Source of the DNA: Cytophagales bacterium
GTDB taxonomy: Bacteria; Bacteroidota; Bacteroidia; Cytophagales; Cyclobacteriaceae
Length of the DNA: 64,000 nt
Direction of reading: 5' to 3'
Assembly (NCBI GenBank): GCA_013298505.1
Contig: JAAFHY010000001.1
Coordinates: 124,001-188,000 of the forward strand
Both the position numbers and the translations under genes were made by a program. This document shows positions 27,561 to 37,285 of this stretch, in pieces (the first letter of the stretch is position 1; every line of letters starts with the position of its first letter). The notes under the pieces are model-generated. The model saw nothing but the letters and a program-made list of their open reading frames with translations. It did no database searches and was not told the origin of the DNA.

Positions 27561-30500
27561 TCTTTAGTCAGCGAATAGTTTTTTTGAAAATAAGTATAGA
27601 GTATTGGAAGCACTACTAAAGTCAAGAGTGTGGCTGATATCAACCCACCAATAACGACCGTGGCCAGTGGCCGTTGCACTTCAGCACCCGATCCGTTAGA
27701 TAATGCCATTGGCAAAAACCCAAGCGAAGCAACGAGCGCTGTCATTAGCACGGGTCGCAACCTGGTTTGTGTACCTTGTAGCACAATATCACCAATTGTG
27801 TTGCGCGGGTCTTTTTTCAATTGATTAAATTCTGCAATCAATACGATGCCATTTAAAACAGCAACACCAAACAATGCAATAAACCCCACCCCAGCAGATA
27901 TACTAAAGGGCATATCTCTAAGCCACAGTGCAAAAATCCCTCCGATGGCGGATAGCGGAATAGCCGTAAAGATTAATAAGCCTTGCTTTATTGAGTGAAA
28001 GGTAAAGTAGAGTAAAATGAAAATAAGGATCAACGCCAATGGTACCGCAACGAGTAGTCTTTGTTTTGCTTCTTCTAAATTTTTAAATGAGCCACCATAA
28101 GTAATAAAATAGCCGGGCTCAAACCGAATTTTTTTGCTGATTGCTTGGTCTATTTCTTTTACAATAGTTTGCACATCGCGCCCGCGCACATTGAAGCCAA
28201 CGACTACTCTACGTTTTGCTTCGTCTCGTTGAATTTGATTTAGCCCCGAACTAGATCTAATCGTAGCCACTTGTTCCATCGGAATTTGCTGAGCTGTCGA
28301 AGAAGTGACAAAAAGACTTTTAATGTCTTCGATCGAATTTCTATTTTGCTCATCGAATCGAATAACCAAGTCAAATCGTTTTTCATTTTCATACACATAG
28401 CCCGCCACATCGCCCGAAAAGCCACTGCGCAAAACACGGTTTGCTTCGTCAATCGAAACCCCATACTGCGCTAATTTTGCCCGATCGAACGTGACTACGA
28501 ACTGAGTTAATCCGCCAATGGGCTCAATATAAATATCTTGTGCTCCATCTATTTCGCCAGCAATTTTTCCAACTTGATTGGCATATAATTCTAGCAGCGC
28601 CAAATCTTCGCCAACTATTTTTAATACCACATCTTGCCGTGCACCCGTCATCAATTCATTAAAACGCATCTGTATCGGTTGTTGAAATCCATACATTACT
28701 CCAGGCATTTCTTCTCCCAATTTTTTAGACATTTTTTCTGCTAGTTCATCCCGAGAGCTTGCGCTGGTCCATTCTTCTTTATTTTTTAGTACTACGATGA
28801 GATCGCTCGCTTCAATCGGCATAGGGTCGGTAGGGATTTCAGACGTACCTATTTTTCCGATCACTTCTTTCACTTCAGGAAAATTGTTTAGCAACACGCG
28901 CGAACTTTTTTGAGTGGTCTCTATCATTTGCGACAACGAACTACCTGGTAGTAGTCGCGTCTCAACTGCAAAATCTCCTTCATCAAGTGTCGGTATAAAC
29001 TCACCGCCAAGCTGCGAGAAAACAATACCACCTGCAATCAAAAGAACTACTGATGAAATAATTACTAGACTTCGTTTTCGTAACGAAAAATGAATGAGCG
29101 GTGTGTATGCCCTATGAAAAAATTGCATCAGTCGATCGGATAGATTTTCTTTTGTATTAGCATTTTTACTTAATAGTAAAGAAGAAATCATTGGCACATA
29201 GGTAATGGTTAAAACCAAAGCCCCCACAATAGCAAAGGCAACTGTTTGCGCCATGGGGCGAAACATTTTTCCTTCAATTCCTACCAATGCCAAAATGGGG
29301 ATGTACACAATCAGAATGATCACTTCGCCAAAGGCTGCCGAGTTTCTTATTTTAGAAGCAGACTTAAATACTTCGGTGTCCATTTCTGTTTGGCTCAGTC
29401 GCTGCACCGATTTGCGTAATCCCAAATGGTGCATGGTAGCCTCAACCACAATAACGGCTCCATCTACAATCAGCCCAAAGTCAATGGCGCCCAAGCTCAT
29501 CAAGTTGCCCGATACCCCAAACAAATGCATTAGCGAAAACGCAAACAACATGGCTAACGGAATTACCGAAGCCACAATAAGGCTCGCACGCACGTTGCCT
29601 AGAAATAGTACCAACACAAACACAACAATAAGAGCTCCTTCAGCCAGGTTTTTTGTTACTGTGCCGATTGCATTGTTTACTAATTTGGTCCTGTCTAAAT
29701 ATGGTTCGATGGTAATTCCTTCGGGCAGTGTTTTTTTTATTTGCTCGATGCGTGCTTTTACCTTTTCGATAACAGCCGATGAGTTAGCCCCCTTTAGCAT
29801 GAGCACAAGCGCGCCTACTACTTCGCCATCGTCATTATAAGTCATAGCTCCGTACCGCACTGCATGGCCTATCCGCACGGTAGCTACGTTGCTTATTAAA
29901 ATCGGCAGACCACTCTCGGTTGGTTTAATAACAATGTTTTCAATATCAGCAGTCGTTGCGATGAGGCCCTCGCTTCGAATGAAGTAGGCATACGGTTTTT
30001 TGTCGATGTATGCACCGCCTGTGTTTTGATTGTTCTTTTCTAATGCAGTAAAAATTTCGCCTACGCTTATATGGAAGCTCTTCAACTTTGCCGGATCGAT
30101 AGCAATTTCATACTGCTTGATATGACCACCAAAACTGCTTACATCGGCTACGCCTTCGGTGCCGAGTAGTTGCCTTCGCACAATCCAATCTTGCATTGTG
30201 CGCAGTTCTGTTACATCGTACTTTTTCTCATATCCTTTTTTGGTGCGAAGTGTGTATTGATAAATTTCACTTAGCCCGGTAGAAAGTGGTGCTAGCTCTG
30301 GACTGCCTGCACCAGTAGGTATTGCATTTTTGGCCGAAGCAAACCGCTCATTCACCTGCTGCCTTGCCCAATACACATCGGTGGCATCTGTAAAAACAAT
30401 CGTAACTACGGAAAGACCAAAGCGAGAAAACGAACGCATTTCAGTAATACCCGGAATTGTAGCCATTGTTTGCTCTATCGGAAAGGTGATGAGCCGCTCT

Positions 30501-30682
30501 ACTTCGGGAGCTGCCAGCGATGGAGAAACCGTGATTACCTGAACTTGATTGTTGGTTATATCGGGTACAGCGTCAATGGGCAATTGTGTTAGCGAGTAGC
30601 TTCCCCAAACGACTAGCGCAAGGGTAAGCATAGAAATAATTAATTTATTCCTTATCGAAAAGGAAATGATGCTACTAAGCAT
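27557..30682 (-). CDS. Heavy-metal efflux RND pump (CzcA/CusA family)
   Basis: A 1041-residue inner-membrane proton-driven pump of the HME-RND class. It has the first helix (NKLIISMLTLALVVWGSYSL), QLPIDAVPDITNNQVQV, the class signature in helix 4 (LGAIDFGLIVDGAVIVVEA), and GVMYGFQQPIQMRFNELMTGARQDVVLKI as seen in CzcA-type proteins. Twelve membrane helices in two halves are visible. DFG-x2-VDG is typical of divalent-cation pumps, so Co/Zn/Cd or Ni is more likely than Cu/Ag, but the metal is not proven. It is first of the pump-channel-adaptor operon. Confidence 0.93.
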   Translation of the reverse strand: MLSSIISFSIRNKLIISMLTLALVVWGSYSLTQLPIDAVPDITNNQVQVITVSPSLAAPEVERLITFPIEQTMATIPGITEMRSFSRFGLSVVTIVFTDATDVYWARQQVNERFASAKNAIPTGAGSPELAPLSTGLSEIYQYTLRTKKGYEKKYDVTELRTMQDWIVRRQLLGTEGVADVSSFGGHIKQYEIAIDPAKLKSFHISVGEIFTALEKNNQNTGGAYIDKKPYAYFIRSEGLIATTADIENIVIKPTESGLPILISNVATVRIGHAVRYGAMTYNDDGEVVGALVLMLKGANSSAVIEKVKARIEQIKKTLPEGITIEPYLDRTKLVNNAIGTVTKNLAEGALIVVFVLVLFLGNVRASLIVASVIPLAMLFAFSLMHLFGVSGNLMSLGAIDFGLIVDGAVIVVEATMHHLGLRKSVQRLSQTEMDTEVFKSASKIRNSAAFGEVIILIVYIPILALVGIEGKMFRPMAQTVAFAIVGALVLTITYVPMISSLLLSKNANTKENLSDRLMQFFHRAYTPLIHFSLRKRSLVIISSVVLLIAGGIVFSQLGGEFIPTLDEGDFAVETRLLPGSSLSQMIETTQKSSRVLLNNFPEVKEVIGKIGTSEIPTDPMPIEASDLIVVLKNKEEWTSASSRDELAEKMSKKLGEEMPGVMYGFQQPIQMRFNELMTGARQDVVLKIVGEDLALLELYANQVGKIAGEIDGAQDIYIEPIGGLTQFVVTFDRAKLAQYGVSIDEANRVLRSGFSGDVAGYVYENEKRFDLVIRFDEQNRNSIEDIKSLFVTSSTAQQIPMEQVATIRSSSGLNQIQRDEAKRRVVVGFNVRGRDVQTIVKEIDQAISKKIRFEPGYFITYGGSFKNLEEAKQRLLVAVPLALILIFILLYFTFHSIKQGLLIFTAIPLSAIGGIFALWLRDMPFSISAGVGFIALFGVAVLNGIVLIAEFNQLKKDPRNTIGDIVLQGTQTRLRPVLMTALVASLGFLPMALSNGSGAEVQRPLATVVIGGLISATLLTLVVLPILYTYFQKNYSLTKE

Positions 30683-30766
30683 AATGAGTGCAGTTGAAAA
30701 ATAGAATGAATAGAAAATGTTGGCTCAATCTCAACGAAGGCGATGGATGCTTGAGCTAGTTTGATT

Positions 30767-31138
30767 CTAACCTATTTGCGGTGGTTGAAAAATAGGAACC
30801 GAAGGAGAAGCGAAAAATGATTCGTTATAAAAGAAAGAATGGGTAATGTTTGTCATTCCACATAAAAACGATGGGATTATTTTTGAACAAGGCAACGCTA
30901 CACTGTGAGCTACAAAACTATGACCGGGGGCTTTGAAGGGAAGTTCTCCATCATGCTCGTCATGGTTTACATCAGTGTTGTAGTGCATCGTTAAAAACTC
31001 GACAAAAGAAATTTCGGAAGTCAGTTCTTTATGCTCGAAATAATGCTCTAACAAAATAGGCAGGCGAAGTAACTCATGCAACTCAGTAAACGAATTGATA
31101 TACAAAAGCAAAAGCGATATGGACAGTAGTCGTTTCAA
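30767..31138 (-). CDS. Small exported His-rich protein preceding the metal efflux cassette
   Basis: The frame is open from 31216, but the TTG at 31138 gives MKRLLSISLLLLYINSFTELHELLRLP, a clean signal peptide, so I prefer 123 residues. The mature part has ELHELLRLPILLEHYFEHKE and a His/Asp cluster HYNTDVNHDEHDGELPF followed by PGHSFVAHS, which could bind metal. Genes of this type stand directly before CzcA-type cassettes in other Bacteroidota as hypothetical proteins (from memory). It ends 84 bases before the pump gene, same strand. Role as a metal sensor or periplasmic chaperone is inference. Confidence 0.7.
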   Translation of the reverse strand: MKRLLSISLLLLYINSFTELHELLRLPILLEHYFEHKELTSEISFVEFLTMHYNTDVNHDEHDGELPFKAPGHSFVAHSVALPCSKIIPSFLCGMTNITHSFFYNESFFASPSVPIFQPPQIG

Positions 31139-31411
31139 AACAGGCAATAAAGGTAACAAAAGATATTTGCATTGAGATACGAAGGCAATATTGTGTTTCG
31201 TGGGGACACGAACCACGGATTTAGTTGTGCAAACTTACTCGTTTAGTTGAGTGAGAGATGTTGAATTTGAAACTGCCGTATAGTTCTTTTTACATCATAC
31301 CCAAAAAAGATGTAAAGAATTGTCACAGAAACAGTTTGGAGAGTAACTCTGCGGCTACCTTAGCGTAAGCGATGTAATGAATTGTGTAAATCCAACATCA
31401 ATCCCTAGTTT

Positions 31412-33910
31412 ATGATTTTCAATTACCTTCTCCTCGCATTCCGAAACATCGTTAGGCAACGCGCTTATACGATTGTAAATTTGTTCGGCTTAGCGTTGGG
31501 GCTTGCCGCTGCGCTTTTCATTTTGCTATATGTAAAGGACGAACTCACCTTCGATACCATGCACCCCAACGCGGCAAATACCTACCGCATGGGTTATAAA
31601 GTTCAATTTCCCAATGGCAACACCGAAGCGCAACCCTACGCGCCTGCTGGTTGGGACAATTATATAAAATCTAATTACGGAGGCATTGAGGGCATAACCA
31701 GCTATGTATCGTGGGGCATGCCCACCAGCGTAGGCTACACCGCCAAAGAAAGAATTATTTTAACAGAAGATATTATTTGGGCGGAAGCCTCGATTACCGA
31801 TATCGTTTACATGCCGATTGTAAAAGGCGCAGCGGTCAATCCATTGAAAGAAATCAATTCCATGATATTGACGGAATCATCTGCCAAAGAATTATTCGGC
31901 AATGACGATCCTATTAATAAAACCGTAACCGTTTCGCACCAAGCAACCAACGGCCAAAATGTAGAGATGATTGTAACTGCCGTGATGAAAGATTTACCTT
32001 CTAATTCGCATATTAATCCGAAGTATATTTTAAATATTCTTGCACTCAAGCCCTTCGTTCAAGATCTAGAGAATATTTTAAGCACCTCAATGGGCGATGG
32101 CAACAATGGTTTTTGGACGCAATCTTACTTTGTGTGCAACGACCCCACGAAAATTGAAACCATCAAAAATGATTTGCAAAAGCGCGCCAATGAAATTATT
32201 GCAAAAAATAAATGGGACATTAAGTTCACACCCGTGATTAGAAAAATCACGGCTATCCATTTTGATAAAGAAATGGACTGGACAATCGATCACAAAATGG
32301 CCGACATCAGTTATATGTATGTGTTCATCACCATTGCGTTACTGATTTTGGTAGTGGCCTGTATCAATTACATTAATTTGTCAACGGCAAAATCGGCCAG
32401 CCGTGCCCGCGAAATTGGCCTTCGCAAAACATTTGGGGGCATTCGTCCACAATTGTTTTTTCAATTCATGATGGAGTCGTTTGTCTTGGTATTAATGGCT
32501 GCTGTAATCGCGTTACTCTTGGTCGTATTTTTTATACCTCAATTCAATCAGCTTACGGGTAAAACATTCACGTTTGCTCACATCTTCAATGGCCAAATGC
32601 TGTTGATCATTGCAGGTATTACTGTTTTAGTAACGATATTGGCAGGCAGCTATCCCGCGTTGTTTGTATCAGGCTTTCAGCCGGCCGCAGTATTAAAAGG
32701 AAAGTTTGCTTTTGGAAAAGGTTCTACTCGTTTTCGACAATTTTTAACCACGCTTCAATTTGCGGTAGCCGTAACGCTGCTGGCGGGCACAGTGATTATT
32801 GTGCGCCAAATGGATTTGCTGAAAAATTCAAAGTTGAATGAAGCGGGCAAACAAATCGTTTCCATTCGCTATGGCGGATTTAATGGCCAAGCCAACGATC
32901 AACAATATCTTACCTTTAAGAATCAATTGTTATCCGATCCACAAATTCAAGATATTACACTTGCCAATCATTTGCCGCGCCTCGATTACTTCGGCCCTAT
33001 CAATATGCAAATGCAGTTTCCCGATATCAATGAAGACAAACACGAGTGGTTTCAACTAAATGGAGATTTTGATTTTCCGAAAACATTTGGCCTCGAACTA
33101 ATTGCTGGCCGCGATTTTGATTCAAAGAATCTGGCCGATTCGATGGCAGTGCTGCTCAACGAAGCCGCATTAAAAGTATTGAAACTCTCGCCCGAACAAG
33201 CCGTGGGTAAAACAATCGTAAGGCCCGATTATGTAATGGGCTACCAAGCACCTGATTCTACCAAGGCACCCATTACCGGAATTGTGATTGGTGTCGTGAA
33301 GGATTTTCCATACCAATCTATGCGCAAGAAAATCGAGCCACTCGCTATTTCACCCAAGCCACATTTGTTTGATCGCATCATTCACGTGCGTTTGCCTGCT
33401 GGCAAAATGCAAGAGAAGATTTCTTCGATAGAGAAAATCTGGAAGACCAATTTTCCCCAATATGGATTTGACTATTGGTTTGTAGACGAAGAGTTTGGTA
33501 GAATGTATGAGAATGAAACAAAAGTGGCAAACCTAACAGAAAAGTTTTCATGGCTGGCTATTTTAATCACTTGCGTGGGATTGTACGGGTTAGCGTCTTT
33601 CATGTCGGGGCAGCGCACCAAAGAGATAGGCATTCGCAAAAGCATGGGTGCAAGCAGTTTTCAGATTTTGTTATTGTTGCTATGGGTGTTTGCAAAGTTG
33701 TTGTTATTAGCCTGTTTAATAGCACTGCCGATAGCCTATTATTTATCAAGTCAATGGTTATCAAGCTTTGTGTATCAAACCAGTTTATCGGTGTGGGTGT
33801 TTGGTGGCGTAGTTGGCTTGGTAGCGTTGATTACGTTGATCACCGTTGGCTACGAATCGCTGAAGGCTTCGTTATCTAATCCTATAAAGGCATTGCGGCA
33901 TGATGGGTAA
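31412..33910 (+). CDS. MacB/FtsX-type ABC transporter permease
   Basis: An 832-residue permease with the duplicated Bacteroidota layout: N-terminal helix (YTIVNLFGLALGLAAALFILLYV), MacB-core periplasmic domain, FtsX domain (MYVFITIALLILVVACINYINLSTAKSASRAREIGLRKTFGG), second periplasmic core, and C-terminal FtsX domain ending with QRTKEIGIRKSMGASSFQILLLLLWVFAKL. Such proteins normally pair with a LolD/MacB-like ATPase, which is not in this neighbourhood. The transported or sensed substrate is unknown; export of a cell-envelope-active compound is the usual guess. A Fic remnant follows at its stop codon. Confidence 0.88.
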   Translation: MIFNYLLLAFRNIVRQRAYTIVNLFGLALGLAAALFILLYVKDELTFDTMHPNAANTYRMGYKVQFPNGNTEAQPYAPAGWDNYIKSNYGGIEGITSYVSWGMPTSVGYTAKERIILTEDIIWAEASITDIVYMPIVKGAAVNPLKEINSMILTESSAKELFGNDDPINKTVTVSHQATNGQNVEMIVTAVMKDLPSNSHINPKYILNILALKPFVQDLENILSTSMGDGNNGFWTQSYFVCNDPTKIETIKNDLQKRANEIIAKNKWDIKFTPVIRKITAIHFDKEMDWTIDHKMADISYMYVFITIALLILVVACINYINLSTAKSASRAREIGLRKTFGGIRPQLFFQFMMESFVLVLMAAVIALLLVVFFIPQFNQLTGKTFTFAHIFNGQMLLIIAGITVLVTILAGSYPALFVSGFQPAAVLKGKFAFGKGSTRFRQFLTTLQFAVAVTLLAGTVIIVRQMDLLKNSKLNEAGKQIVSIRYGGFNGQANDQQYLTFKNQLLSDPQIQDITLANHLPRLDYFGPINMQMQFPDINEDKHEWFQLNGDFDFPKTFGLELIAGRDFDSKNLADSMAVLLNEAALKVLKLSPEQAVGKTIVRPDYVMGYQAPDSTKAPITGIVIGVVKDFPYQSMRKKIEPLAISPKPHLFDRIIHVRLPAGKMQEKISSIEKIWKTNFPQYGFDYWFVDEEFGRMYENETKVANLTEKFSWLAILITCVGLYGLASFMSGQRTKEIGIRKSMGASSFQILLLLLWVFAKLLLLACLIALPIAYYLSSQWLSSFVYQTSLSVWVFGGVVGLVALITLITVGYESLKASLSNPIKALRHDG

Positions 33911-34263
33911 TGTTGCTCTTTCGTAAATTTGAAGAATGGATTCTTCGCTTATCATTCACAGCCCATTTCGATCTTGTGAGTATTCATCCCTTCACAGATG
34001 GCAGCGATCGTACGTCACGCTTAGTGATGAATTATATTCAGGCATATCATCATCAACCACTTACTTTAGTGAACGCAGCCGATCGAGCAACTTATATCTC
34101 AGCCATTACCCAATCGCGTGAGCAAGAAAGCATCGAGCCATTCATTAACTTCATGGCCAATTAACATGCGAAAGAACTTATGGCACAAATTGTAGCCTTT
34201 ACAAAATCCAAAACAGCAGGCCATCAAAAACTAAGTGGCGATGGATATTCAATGATTTTTTGA
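33910..34263 (+). pseudogene. Decayed Fic-domain protein fragment
   Basis: The frame 33910-34164 encodes FTAHFDLVSIHPFTDGSDRTSRLVMNYIQ, a clear Fic-core segment. The AMPylation motif HPFx(D/E)GN(G/K)R is damaged: GSDR replaces GNGR. The N-terminal 200 or so residues of a Fic protein are missing. The TAA at 34162-34164 stands where homologues read on; in the same frame after it comes HAKELMAQIVAFTKSK and GDGYSMIF, then TGA at 34263, which looks like the normal Fic C-terminus. A single change CAA to TAA would explain it. It touches the stop of the ABC permease, so decay may have included a deletion. Confidence 0.8.
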
Positions 34264-34278
34264 GGCAAATTTTAGCTT

Positions 34279-34315
34279 TGTGCCTAAGTAGTGAATGATT
34301 CATTACTTAGGCACA
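34279..34315. repeat. Near-perfect 18-bp-arm palindrome between convergent genes
   Basis: TGTGCCTAAGTAGTGAAT, a single G, then its inverse ATTCATTACTTAGGCACA; 17 of 18 pairs match, and GCTT/AAGC extends the arms with one extra base. It lies 15 bases after the Fic remnant and 13 bases from the TonB-receptor stop codon. There is no T run on either strand, so it is not a classical terminator, though the cruciform or RNA hairpin could still stop transcription from both sides. Confidence 0.8.
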
Positions 34316-34328
34316 CAAGCCGTAAAAA

Positions 34329-36596
34329 TTAAAACCGTACTCGTAGCGTTCCGAATATATTTCTACCTGGCGAATTAATGCCCGAGGCAAAAGTGCGGTA
34401 TTGAATATCCATTAGGTTATCAATGCCTGCTTGCAACAAAAAGGTTTTGTTAATCTCATACGAACCGCGGAGATTAATGGTATACCAACCCGGCATTCCA
34501 GTAGGCGTTGCATATTGGAGGTTATCTTCACCACTACTACTGTAATCGCCCAAGCTTTTTTCTAGGCTAAAATTTATAAATGCTTCCGCACGTAGTTTTG
34601 GGGTTGCATAAAGAAACCCACCTCTTCCAAAGTTAGGTGCAATATGATCTAATGGCGATTCTGTGCTTCCCTGATTTACAACACGTCCATAGGTAAAGTT
34701 ATAAGATCCAGTAAAAGAAACCTGTTTGGTAATATCGAAGCGGCCATTTAACGAATATCCATAAATGTATGCATTGGAAGCATTTTGGCTTGATTTTACA
34801 TCCGCAGGAAATCCGTTGTATGTAACCACTGATTGACCATTATAAGTAGTTGGTAAAACAACAATAGCATCAATGAACTTTGTGTAATAACCAACTGCTT
34901 CTATTCGGCCTATTGAACCAAGCAATCTGGTTACGCTTACATCTAAGTTAATTGTTTTTTCAGGCCCCAAGTTTTCATTTGGGATAACCAAAATTCCATT
35001 TTTTGCTGGAGTATTTGGCGGTGCAGCGGGTGTGCCAGTAGCCGTATCAAACACTTTTGTGAGATCATCTAAATTAGGAACTCTGTAACCCGTGCTTCCC
35101 ATGATCGAAAACTTCCATTCAGCCGGAGTATACACTAATCCGATGTTTCCGCTCGCAAAGGTATTTTCTTGACTTATTCTTTTGAAAGGGAAAGCAAAAA
35201 ATAATTGGCTGTTAAAACTTGAGAAAAGGTTGCTGTACCCAAAGCGAACCCCATCATTTATAAATAAATTTTGTGCTATTTCTTTGGTGTGAGTAAGGTA
35301 TAGCGCGTAAAGTCCCATAATGTTATCGCCATCTGGATAGCGAGTGCTAACTCCGGTAATACCTTGCGTTACGATGTTTGTCCTTGTTGAAGTCGAATTC
35401 AAAACATTGTATTGGCCATCAAAGCCATATCGAATTTTATGTCCATTGATGTCCTTATTGAAATCAATCGTTAACCCGTATACGCTGATTTTCTCTACCC
35501 TGGTATCTCTATTATTGCTGTTAAAGTTTCTGGTGATCCTACCTTCTTCTACATCTTGATAGCTAGCAGTAGCGTTCATGCCATCTGCCCACTTTCCAAG
35601 ATCGCTCACTTTAATCGAGTAGCTTCCCATAAACCGTTTTTCTGGCCCATAATTCCATTCAGCCGTACGTAACCCAATGCCACCCGTGCCTGAATCCGTC
35701 AACCGATCGTAACGGGGTACATTGGTTGTATTAGAGTATTGAAAAGTTAGTGTATGGCTCACGCGGTCGTTTGCGTTGTAGAGAAACTTCTGCAGTAAAT
35801 CCCATTGGCGATAGCCACTGAATTTTTGAATGGTTGAATCCTGGTTAACAAGTAGTACATCACTCAAATTATCAGCAGCACGCTGTACATATTTACCGCG
35901 ATAGCCATTTACCTTATCAGCAAGGGGATTCTTTTCTTTGCCCATGCGCAAATCACCAAAATCACTAATCGTAAAAGAAGTAAATGAACCCAATCGGTCG
36001 TCCGCCACATTCACATCAAAGTGAAACGCTTTTTCATCGTTAACAGAACCGAGCCTCACAAAACCTTCTCCTTTTGTATTGCTCTTATTTCCATTGATGG
36101 CGAGTTCTGGATTGCGTGTGTAAAAATGAACTACGCCACCTAATGCATCGCTACCATACACGGTCGAAGATGGCCCAAGTAATACTTCTGCATGATCGAG
36201 ATTATTATTATCTATCCGCAACACATTTTGCAAGTGACCCGCGCGATAGATGGCGTTGTTCATTCGCACGCCATCTACAACTAAAAGAACTCGGCTCGCC
36301 TCGAAGCCTCGCAAGATTGGACTACCGCCCCCTTGCTGACTCCGCTGCATGGCCACAAAGCCAGTATTCTGCAAAAGATCTGCAGTCGTTTGTGCGTTGA
36401 ATGCTTTAATGGTAGAAGGTCGGATAACAAAAATTTGTTGCGCCACCGTTCTGCGCTGCTCAGCTATGCGATTGGCAGACACAACTACTTCATCTAAGTA
36501 GCGCAACTTGAGCGTATCGTTCTCTTCTGGCTCGGCATATTGCGACCAAGCACACGTAGAAATTGAAATCAATATGATTGATAGACGTTTTTTCAT
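34329..36596 (-). CDS. TonB-dependent outer-membrane receptor (haem/siderophore-receptor type)
   Basis: A 755-residue outer-membrane beta-barrel with signal peptide (LSIILISISTCAWSQ). The plug domain has LDEVVVSANRIAEQRRTVAQQIFVI, the QGGGSPILRGFEASRVLLVVDGVRMN block and GPSSTVYGSDALGGVVHFYT. The C-terminus ends with the barrel signature GTLRVRF. There is no carboxypeptidase-like N-terminal domain and no SusD partner, which argues against a glycan receptor. The plug resembles the haemoglobin/transferrin/lactoferrin receptor group. The ligand is unknown; a small exported-protein gene lies upstream on the same strand. Confidence 0.9.
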   Translation of the reverse strand: MKKRLSIILISISTCAWSQYAEPEENDTLKLRYLDEVVVSANRIAEQRRTVAQQIFVIRPSTIKAFNAQTTADLLQNTGFVAMQRSQQGGGSPILRGFEASRVLLVVDGVRMNNAIYRAGHLQNVLRIDNNNLDHAEVLLGPSSTVYGSDALGGVVHFYTRNPELAINGNKSNTKGEGFVRLGSVNDEKAFHFDVNVADDRLGSFTSFTISDFGDLRMGKEKNPLADKVNGYRGKYVQRAADNLSDVLLVNQDSTIQKFSGYRQWDLLQKFLYNANDRVSHTLTFQYSNTTNVPRYDRLTDSGTGGIGLRTAEWNYGPEKRFMGSYSIKVSDLGKWADGMNATASYQDVEEGRITRNFNSNNRDTRVEKISVYGLTIDFNKDINGHKIRYGFDGQYNVLNSTSTRTNIVTQGITGVSTRYPDGDNIMGLYALYLTHTKEIAQNLFINDGVRFGYSNLFSSFNSQLFFAFPFKRISQENTFASGNIGLVYTPAEWKFSIMGSTGYRVPNLDDLTKVFDTATGTPAAPPNTPAKNGILVIPNENLGPEKTINLDVSVTRLLGSIGRIEAVGYYTKFIDAIVVLPTTYNGQSVVTYNGFPADVKSSQNASNAYIYGYSLNGRFDITKQVSFTGSYNFTYGRVVNQGSTESPLDHIAPNFGRGGFLYATPKLRAEAFINFSLEKSLGDYSSSGEDNLQYATPTGMPGWYTINLRGSYEINKTFLLQAGIDNLMDIQYRTFASGINSPGRNIFGTLRVRF

Positions 36597-36640
36597 CTTT
36601 AGTAAAAGTTTATTAAATAGAATATAAGTCCAGTCCAGTC

Positions 36641-36655
36641 AATTCAAATTGAATT
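36641..36655. promoter_or_regulatory. Short perfect palindrome upstream of the TonB receptor
   Basis: AATTCAA-A-TTGAATT, a perfect 7+1+7 inverted repeat, 45 bases upstream of the receptor start. It could be an operator for a dimeric regulator. It does not match the Fur box well, and AT-rich palindromes occur by chance, so this is weak. Confidence 0.3.
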
Positions 36656-36699
36656 TTTTGCTCTGAACTTTGAAAATAAGGGAAACGAAAAATGAATAA

Positions 36700-37206
36700 T
36701 TAAACTCGGGGAGGAGGAGACTCAACGACCGAAGTGATGGCAGCGTACAAATCTAAATAGTGTGTTTCACCACTAGAAATTAACTTAGACGAAAACTTAA
36801 AATCGTTCTGCACGGGTAGATAAACCCAATTCATAAAACTTATTAGCTGCGAGGGCACAGGCTTTTTATCGGAAGACGAACGCTTGAGTACTTCATCTAG
36901 AAAGCTGAGCAAGTTATCTTCTGCGCCATCATTCAAGGCATACACAAAGTAGACACCGTCTTTCACCTGCACTCGGGCAATGTCATACATTTTGCCGTTT
37001 AGTTCTAGCTCATCTTCTTCATGCAAAGATTTTTCATATTCAGATTTTGTTAACCGAATCAATTCCAGTTCTTCATCAGGTGTAGCTTTTAAAAGTTCTC
37101 TCATCTCTTGCCGAATGGCCATCAGTCGAACCCCAAAATAGGTGTACACGCCCGCAAAGTGGAGCAAGAAAAGAGAGACCAATCCTATCGCGAACAGTTT
37201 TTTCAT
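36700..37206 (-). CDS. Hypothetical membrane-anchored protein upstream of the TonB receptor
   Basis: A 168-residue protein with an N-terminal helix (LFAIGLVSLFLLHFAGVYTYFGV) that could be a signal anchor or signal peptide. The rest is soluble and acidic, with LEEDE-like stretches (ESLHEEDELELNGKMYDIARV) and the C-terminus ESPPPRV. I do not recognise the family by name. Proteins of this size beside TonB-dependent receptors or metal transport genes occur in Bacteroidota. It is 103 bases upstream of the receptor gene on the same strand and may share its regulation. Confidence 0.7.
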   Translation of the reverse strand: MKKLFAIGLVSLFLLHFAGVYTYFGVRLMAIRQEMRELLKATPDEELELIRLTKSEYEKSLHEEDELELNGKMYDIARVQVKDGVYFVYALNDGAEDNLLSFLDEVLKRSSSDKKPVPSQLISFMNWVYLPVQNDFKFSSKLISSGETHYLDLYAAITSVVESPPPRV

Positions 37207-37285
37207 TAACGGATTGGTAAGGTAATTAAAATTGGGAAAAATGCCGTTGATTTATTGATAGACGGTGCGTGCCAAAAGTTAATCT

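Noticed and set aside
29205-29840. A 211-residue plus-strand open frame within the CzcA-like gene
   Set aside because: It is antisense to the conserved pump sequence, with skewed composition and no recognisable motif.
31289-31316. TTTACATC ... GATGTAAA inverted repeat upstream of the permease at 31412
   Set aside because: Eight-base arms with a 12-base AT-rich gap are not enough to name an operator, and no regulator gene is beside it.
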